The translations under genes and the position numbers were made by a program. The notes under the pieces were generated by a model, which was not told where the DNA came from, did no database searches, and worked only from the letters and a program-made list of their open reading frames with translations. From Neonectria sp. B-13 (Eukaryota; Ascomycota; Sordariomycetes; Hypocreales; Nectriaceae), in contig NOKP01000011.1 of the NCBI GenBank assembly GCA_002682825.1, forward strand, positions 1,116,420 to 1,180,419: a DNA stretch of 64,000 nucleotides, given 5' to 3'. Positions 58,394 to 64,000 of the stretch are shown piece by piece; position 1 is the first letter of the stretch; every line of letters starts with the position of its first letter.

Positions 58394-60176
58394 ATGTCGG
58401 AAACTCAGTCCGTATCAGCACCCCTCGAAGGGTCCTTTGAGGGGCTGAATGCCACCTTTGGAGAACTGGAAGACGTGTCGTACTTTGAGTACTTCCAGGA
58501 CCTGGATTTCCTCTTGCTTGAAGTCAAGCTCGTCTTCAGCGCCCTCGGCATCATCTACCTCGGCGCCCACGCAGCTCTCCGACGACCGCCTTCTGCGGCA
58601 CCGGCAAAAGACCGCAAGCCTGGGCAGAAGCAAGACGACGATGAGCGCTTCTCGCAAGGCCTCGAGCCCTCTGACGCCATCATGTTTCCGCTCATGGCCG
58701 CGGTTGTTCTCGTCGGCTTGTACTACTTGATGCAGTGGCTCCAGGATCCTAACATCCTCAACAAGGTCCTCCGATGGTACATGTCTGCCATGTCTATTGC
58801 CAGCCTCTTATCGCTCTATTCTCATGGCATCGAGCTGGCGACGACCCTGGTGTTTCCGCGGTATTGGCGGGCTCGCGACGGCACGTTAAGGGTAGTGGAT
58901 CAGAAGACGCGGTCCGTCAAGGCTTGCGACGATGTGGGAAACCCTACCTCGGGAAGTGAAGAGACGAACAACCCGCTCCCTGGGCCTCTAGCTCTACTAG
59001 CAAGGCCTGTGAGAGCTCGAAATGCCATTTGGGAAGTCCGTGGCCTGCTGACGCGGCACTGGGCTGTCAAGCTCTTCGTTCACGGAATGGGCAAAGAGGA
59101 GGGCAATGTGAAGTTTGCTCACATGGTGGCCATGCTTATGGCGGTGGCCACGGCGCTCGTCTACTCATACACCACGTCGCCTTTTCTCTCCAACACACTC
59201 GGTTACGGCATGTGCTACGGCTCGTTCCTCCTTCTTTCACCTACCGACTATCTCACGAGCACTTTGGTTCTAGTGGGCCTGTTCTTCTATGACATCGTCA
59301 TGGTGTTCTACACGTAAGTACCATGATCCCTTCCGCCATACGCCCTTTTGCGCTAACAATTGACACAGACCGTACATGGTGACCGTCGCCACTAAGCTGG
59401 ATGTGCCCATCAAGCTCACATTCGAGGCTGCAGAGAGAAGGAGCATTCTCGGCCTCGGCGATATTGTCATCCCGGGCATGGTCATGGCGCTGGCTCTGCG
59501 GTTCGATCTCTGGATGCACTATATGCGCAAGATCAAGTACGAATCTACGGACTTGAAGCTTGTTGCGAAGGACCCCTCGTCGGGGGCTATTACCTCGACG
59601 AGCGAAGTGAAGCACAAGGAGGTCAAAGCTCGATATGTCAATTCCAAGGGCACTTGGGGCGACAGCCTCTGGGTCCGAGGGACCATGTTCCTCTCTGGGC
59701 CGAAGCAGCTGCCGCCGGCACTAGCGGCGTCCCGGTTCCCCAAGACATACTTTTACGCATCCATGTTCGGGTACTTCCTGGGCATGCTCGTCACGTTGGC
59801 GATGCTGCTGGTTTTCAAGCGCGGGCAGCCGGCCTTGCTGTACCTCGTGCCGGGAGTGCTGGGGTCGCTGTGGCTGACGGGGCTGGTGCGTGGAGAAATC
59901 AGGCAGATGTGGAAGTACACAGAAGATGGCAGCATCGACACGCTGGATGTGGTGGTGGACCTGGATGGCAACGGCAAGGCGATCAAGACGATTGGCGAGC
60001 TCAAGGATGGGGTTGTGGACACGACCAAGGCGGCCAAGGATGACAAGAAGGACGCGGAGAAGGACGAGAACCCGACCGAAGCTTCCCAAGGCGATGGGAA
60101 GAAGGGCAGCAAGGCTGGACACAGTGTTTTCCTGCTCTCGGTCGACGCACCGCCTGAGGAGGACGAGGATGCATAG
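58394..60176 (+). CDS. Signal peptide peptidase (intramembrane aspartyl protease)
   Basis: Two exons, 58394-59313 and 59369-60176, with a 55-bp intron (GTAAGT donor, CTAAC branch point, CACAG acceptor); 575 aa. The frame is open 14 codons upstream but the first ATG is at 58394 (MSETQSVSAPL). A multi-spanning membrane protein with the three presenilin/SPP motifs: FFYD (D300), GLGD (D338) and QPALLYLVP (461-463). It cuts signal-peptide remnants and other type II segments in the ER membrane and aids degradation of short-lived proteins; fungal homologues are needed for hypoxia adaptation through SREBP. A loop of about 70 residues between the GLGD and PAL helices (ESTDLKLVAKDPSSG to LPPALAAS) and a long acidic C-terminal tail (PPEEDEDA) are typical of fungal members. 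No KKxx retrieval signal is seen. Confidence 0.96.
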
Positions 60177-60479
60177 ACGACTTGAAGATAGAGCTTTACG
60201 AGGCGTATAGACATGCACTACAAAGCGTTGAAATTTTGAAACCCTGGTCAATAGAAAATTGTGTGTTGGCACGTTTCTTTTGCTAAGATAGGGCGAGTGT
60301 GAATTGTGTCGAGTGGCGCGGGTGGTTGCGTGAACGTGAATTGTTGGGGTCGAGCTAGGCTGACACGATGCTGCGTTTGCGTCCAATGTGCATCGTCCTA
60401 TCAAGTATGTTTCGAGCTGCCAACAAGCCCTGTGCGGGTTAACTCTGCACAGGTTCCGCACGGTTCTTCCCTACCTTCC

Positions 60480-60487
60480 TATATAAG
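60480..60487 (+). promoter_or_regulatory. TATA-like box
   Basis: TATATAAG about 800 bp before the ATG at 61284. If used, the mRNA would have a leader near 750 nt, possibly with an unseen intron. Confidence 0.3.
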
Positions 60488-60503
60488 GCGACCCTTCTGC
60501 CTG

Positions 60504-60539
60504 TCCTGAGGCGAATCCTGAGGCACATCCTGAGGCACA
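60504..60539. repeat. 12-bp tandem repeat, three copies
   Basis: TCCTGAGGCGAA followed by two copies of TCCTGAGGCACA, 17 bp downstream of the TATA-like box. Confidence 0.8.
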
Positions 60540-61283
60540 ACTCGTCCACCCCCGTCTCCTAGACTCGTCTCGGCTCCTCCCCGTCCGTCCCGTCTAATCG
60601 AGTCTACGGGTCAACACAATTGGGAGGACAACCCTCGATCCGCACTGATTTGCACACGGGCGATGCTGCTAATCTCTGAGGACTTGTCCGCCCGTCACAT
60701 TTGGGTTTGCCGCAACCCTGAGCGCTCCTCGGGCTGTTAAATCAGCGGATCGGCGTTGGCAAACCTTGGGAACTCTGGCTGTTCATGCGTGGCCCTTCGA
60801 AGATACTATCGTGGCTCAGGATCTGGCCGACTTTATTAACCCCCCGTCTCTGTCATTCCTTCCGTCTTTTTTTCTTCTTCCTTCATTCACACGCTCCTCT
60901 GCCACGACGGCTTCCTTGTCCTGTCACGTTGCTGTCCACAAGGGTTGCTCGAGTTCCGACAGTTCTGTGGGCTGCCCGTCCATCACGACGCGACTTGTCT
61001 ACCTGCCTGCCATATAATAGGTATAGTCTTCAGTTTCTTCTGTCCGGCGAATCCTCTTTTCCATTCCGCCATTACTAAGTATCGGGGGTCTTCTTCACCT
61101 TCACCCTCTCAACCTCAGCATCTCATCATCACGGGATCGCTATAACAGCTCGCCACATCTACAACCAATCTCCATGCACCCCTCACCCGCTACTCTCTCC
61201 CCCATACACATTTTCACTCCTCATCATTCTGCCTCTCTTCATATCTCTTCTCCCGACCATCCGCCACTCACACGCAATACAAG

Positions 61284-61850
61284 ATGACTAGCCAGACGTT
61301 TCCGGACAAGTCCACGTCCAAGGAAAACAACGGGAAACGCCCCCGAGACGACGATGACGATGAACATGTTGCAGTCAACGGCAACGGTTCATCTGAATCA
61401 AGAACCAAGCGCCGGCGTACCAGCCGCGATGACCACGACGAGGGCGATATCCCAACGGGAGACACGCTCCCAAATAACCAGAACCAAGCCGAGTCCTCGT
61501 CATCTTCGTCCTCCGGTCTCCCCAACGACGAGAGCCTCTCGGACGTAGAGGTCGACATCGATGACCTCGAAAGCATCCACGAATTTGATATCGAGGATCT
61601 CGGCGAATTCGAGGCATTTGGGGACCATTATGACCCCATGACCGGAGAGTACGAATATAGCGAGGCCGAAGGCGAAGACAGCGAGACCGAGGACGAGGAA
61701 GAAGAGGTCCTTGAGCCGCCTTTCTCGTCAATGAGCGGCCCCCGTCGGTTCCAGGAACGGCAGTCCTGGACGAGCTACCATGGAGGCAGGGAGTACCTCC
61801 GCCTAGCCATGGCAGATGGGGTTGAGTCAGACTCGGATGACGAATTCTAG
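61284..61850 (+). CDS. Acidic, Ser-rich protein of unknown function (probably nuclear)
   Basis: Single exon, 188 aa, ATG at the end of a CT-rich leader. The first third is charged: GKRPRDDDDD, then a basic patch TKRRRTSRDD that could be a nuclear localisation signal. The middle has a run of eight Ser and a series of Asp/Glu-rich segments (VEVDIDDLESIHEFDIEDL, then SEAEGEDSETEDEEEE). The end, PRRFQERQSWTSYHGGREYL, is less biased and may be the conserved core, followed by SDSDDEF with likely CK2 sites. No known domain. The frame has no internal stop and codon use resembles its neighbours, so I take it as real. A histone- or ribosome-linked acidic chaperone role is only a guess. Confidence 0.7.
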   Translation: MTSQTFPDKSTSKENNGKRPRDDDDDEHVAVNGNGSSESRTKRRRTSRDDHDEGDIPTGDTLPNNQNQAESSSSSSSGLPNDESLSDVEVDIDDLESIHEFDIEDLGEFEAFGDHYDPMTGEYEYSEAEGEDSETEDEEEEVLEPPFSSMSGPRRFQERQSWTSYHGGREYLRLAMADGVESDSDDEF

Positions 61851-63626
61851 ACCAACCGGGTCTTCGAACAACCCAGATTGCGATAACATGTCTCGACTTG
61901 ACATGTATGACTTCACGACAACGTACCCAGTCATTGATGACGGATTATAATAAGGAAATCACTGAGACGAATGGAATTCTGCCAGGAGTATAGAATAGGT
62001 TCTTGGTACGGCGTTCTTAAGGAGGAGTCCTTGGTTTTGGAAACTTTCACCAGCGATACCCCAGGGTTCAAGTCTCGCTGAGATTGACTTGTTCCGGTTT
62101 GCATTTATTTTGGCTAGGACAGTATTGTCGTTGCAAAGACGTTGTGATTAATTTGGCATTACGTATTATCTCATCTCTGACTCCTCGTGACCCCAATCAC
62201 ATCCCTTCATTACACATAACAGATGGTCTCATGCTCACTCATTACAACATCGCCATTCCGTTTCCATAAACACATTAAAGAGTTTCCGAGTCTGTATCGG
62301 TAGGCGTTGACAACGCCGTTAATCCCCCACACCACGTAAAGGTTCAGACTCGCGTAGGGGTACCCTCCACCCGGGTTTCCAAAAGCCTCCGTCCGCGGTC
62401 GTCGTCTAGCGTCGACCGACAGAGCAACGGGCGACTCTTCCCCCGGGCTTCCTCGAGCATTTTTGTGCCCAACAGTCGGCGTTAAGATGGGCAGGTATAT
62501 TGGGACGTCACGTCTTGCCACGAGGCATCTCAACACCCAAAAGCGAGTTTCTGTTTCCTTTTCCCCATGGTTTGGAGGTGCCGTCGGCGTAGCGGTGGAC
62601 GGCAGGGGGGAAAGGAAGAGATATTCGTCTTTGGGCGGAAAACACTCCTCACGGCGGCGACGTCTCCTTCGCTAGGCTCGCGAGCTCTTCCAGCGGATTC
62701 GCATCGTCGGCGGTGCAAAACCGTCGTAGCGCAACTACGCCGACGGATCATCGACGCTTCAGGCTCAGCGATAAATCATCCAGCGGTAGTAAAAGTATGA
62801 AGTCTCCCGCAGACAGCCCTTTCTCGTTTACCCAGCGGCGATGAGCTGACGGGCACAAGAGAAAAAACACAGGATGTAAGCGGGAGCTTCGAACAATAAG
62901 AACGATTCTCGACTGCTCGCAGGCTGGTGCCCTGCCATGCAAAGCAGGAAAATCTCAACTCCTCGATCCCTTTGGTGAAGAAAGATATAAAAGAGAGAGG
63001 AGCAGGAATGAAGGTAAGGGTTGCTTCTACGCTTCAGGGGAGTCTCGAAGACTCGCCCTTCCAGCGGAGCACGTCCTCCGGGCCATGGCGGCGGGGTATG
63101 TCGGAGGTTCCGGCGATGGAGAGGGAAGGTTGGCGGAAGGGCGCAGCGAGGCCGGGGAAAAGGGCAATTGGCAATTGGCGACCTCGACTGCGGTGCTGGT
63201 TCCCTGAGGGGAAGCGAGGGGGAACCTGCTGAGGGAGAGAGAGAAGGAGAAGGGTGGGAAAAGAGAACGGGAATGCCGGATTCATATACTCTCGTTTCCC
63301 GTCGGTGAGCTAGCGGCGGTGATGTGATGACACCACTTCTGGAGCGGGCAGGCTTACCCTAGACCCCTCCGCCGGCGGACGAGCCCCTGTCGTTTTGCCG
63401 GCCTCCGTCCAGCTTAGCGCCCGACGTCCCGCGTCCCGCAATCCCGCCCCGAGACGCCTCCGCAACCTGTCGCATCGCCGTCTCAAACCTCAAACGACAC
63501 CCCGCGAAACCTTCCTTCCGCCATGTCCTGACACAACCTTCGCCTATTACTGCCTCTTCAACTGCATCCCATCCGCATCTCATCCGCGTCTCGCATCTCG
63601 TCCTGTCTCGTTTCGTCCGCCGCATC
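61851..63626. other. Intergenic spacer
   Basis: 3' flank of the acidic protein gene, a stretch without motif-bearing frames, then the CT-rich leader of the PPTase gene (63400-63620). A T-loop-like GGTTCAAGTC at 62066-62075 is not part of a foldable tRNA. Confidence 0.45.
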
Positions 63627-64000
63627 ATGACTGCAACCACAAGCCCCGTCGTCATCCAATGGGTGCTCGACACCCGGTCCCTCTGGCCCTCGGCCCAGCA
63701 AACCCGCGATTTGTCCACCGTTGTAAGTCTCGTCTCGTCTCGTCTCAGGTCGCGAAGGAAAGCTTCGCTTGAGAAACGCTGACCCAGAACCTCTCCCAGG
63801 CCTCCCGCGCGCTCAGTCTCCTGTCCGCGGATGAGCAGGCTGCCGTCCTCCGGTACTACCACATCCGCGATGCGAAACTCGCCCTCGGATCCAGCCTCCT
63901 CAAGCGCTACGCCATCGCTCGCTTCTGCGACGTCCCCTGGACCGAGGCCGTCCCAGTTCGCGACGAGCGCACCAAGCCCGTCTTTCGCCTGCCCGACGGT
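63627..64000 (+). CDS. npgA: 4'-phosphopantetheinyl transferase, NpgA/Sfp type (5' part, cut by window end)
   Basis: Exon 1 is 63627-63722 (MTATTSPVVIQWVLDTRSLW). The intron starts GTAAGT at 63723 and carries a CGTCT pentamer run. Two in-frame acceptors exist, at 63786 and 63798 (12 bp apart); the second lies at a better distance from the CTGAC branch-like motif. The next exon runs off the window: RALSLLSADEQAAVLRYYH, IRDAKLALGSSLLKRYAIA and VPWTEAVPVRDERTKPVF match the N-terminal half of fungal Sfp-type PPTases (DTRSLWP start, YY..DA..ALGS.LLK). The enzyme loads the phosphopantetheine arm from CoA on carrier domains of polyketide synthases, NRPSs and Lys2 and so is needed for lysine, siderophores and pigments. 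The Mg-binding GxD and WxxKE motifs would be beyond the edge. Confidence 0.85.

Larger units (their letters stand above)
60177..61283. other. Intergenic/leader region with TATA-like box and 12-bp repeat
   Basis: 3' flank of signal peptide peptidase, then a promoter: TATATAAG at 60480-60487, 12-bp tandem repeats at 60504-60539, and a long CT-rich stretch from about 60840 to 61280 that ends at the next ATG. Confidence 0.45.

Noticed and set aside
62040..62100. tRNA-like T-loop (GGTTCAAGTC)
   Set aside because: Flanking bases do not pair into a 5-bp T stem, and no matching acceptor, D or anticodon arms were found.
63627..64000. PPTase as a sign of a secondary-metabolite cluster
   Set aside because: NpgA-type PPTases are usually stand-alone housekeeping genes; no PKS, NRPS, tailoring or transporter gene is in the window.

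Overview
The window is chromosomal DNA of a filamentous ascomycete (Pezizomycotina, most probably a Sordariomycete). The evidence is eukaryotic genes with short spliceosomal introns (about 50-220 bp, GT donors such as GTATGT/GTAAGT/GTGAGT, CTAAC/CTGAC branch points, CAG/TAG acceptors), pyrimidine-rich leaders ahead of start codons, long intergenic spacers and a set of conserved fungal proteins. There are no operons, no CRISPR array and no rRNA gene, and I found no convincing tRNA. All exon models below were built by eye from splice signals plus reading-frame continuity with known protein families.

Layout. 1-12 kb: four minus-strand genes in a row, namely an Apd1/Aim32-type thioredoxin-like ferredoxin, a Sct1/Gpt2-type glycerol-3-phosphate acyltransferase, a BRAP2/Etp1 RING + ZnF-UBP protein and a four-unit polyubiquitin gene. 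A possible 33-codon spliced plus-strand microgene sits between the second and third. 12-26 kb: gene-poor, with one long Zn(II)2Cys6-like regulator (15.9-18.4 kb) and one tentative two-exon gene (19.6-20.2 kb). 26-33 kb: cytosolic phenylalanyl-tRNA synthetase alpha subunit (11 exons, one GC-AG intron) and protein farnesyltransferase beta subunit, both plus strand. 33-44.9 kb: long spacers around a small dsRBD-like protein. 44.9-53 kb: GDP-mannose pyrophosphorylase and a hexokinase-family protein with a C-terminal tail anchor. 53-64 kb is the densest part: Naa50-like acetyltransferase with a PCNA-binding-box-like N-terminus (minus), Sgf11-like SAGA subunit (plus), PPIL1-type cyclophilin (minus), signal peptide peptidase (plus), an acidic unknown (plus) and the start of a Sfp/NpgA-type phosphopantetheinyl transferase running off the right edge.

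The genes are mainly housekeeping: lipid and nucleotide-sugar synthesis, translation, protein modification (ubiquitin, prenylation, N-terminal acetylation, phosphopantetheinylation), intramembrane proteolysis, chromatin and splicing. They do not form one pathway. The PPTase is a general activator and does not by itself mark a secondary-metabolite cluster. The most unusual items are the PIP-box/acidic-tract Naa50 with a degenerate acetyl-CoA loop, the tail-anchored hexokinase with intact catalytic residues, the small dsRBD-like protein behind a 408-bp intron, the possible 33-aa spliced microprotein, and the regulator with a stretched last zinc-cluster spacing.
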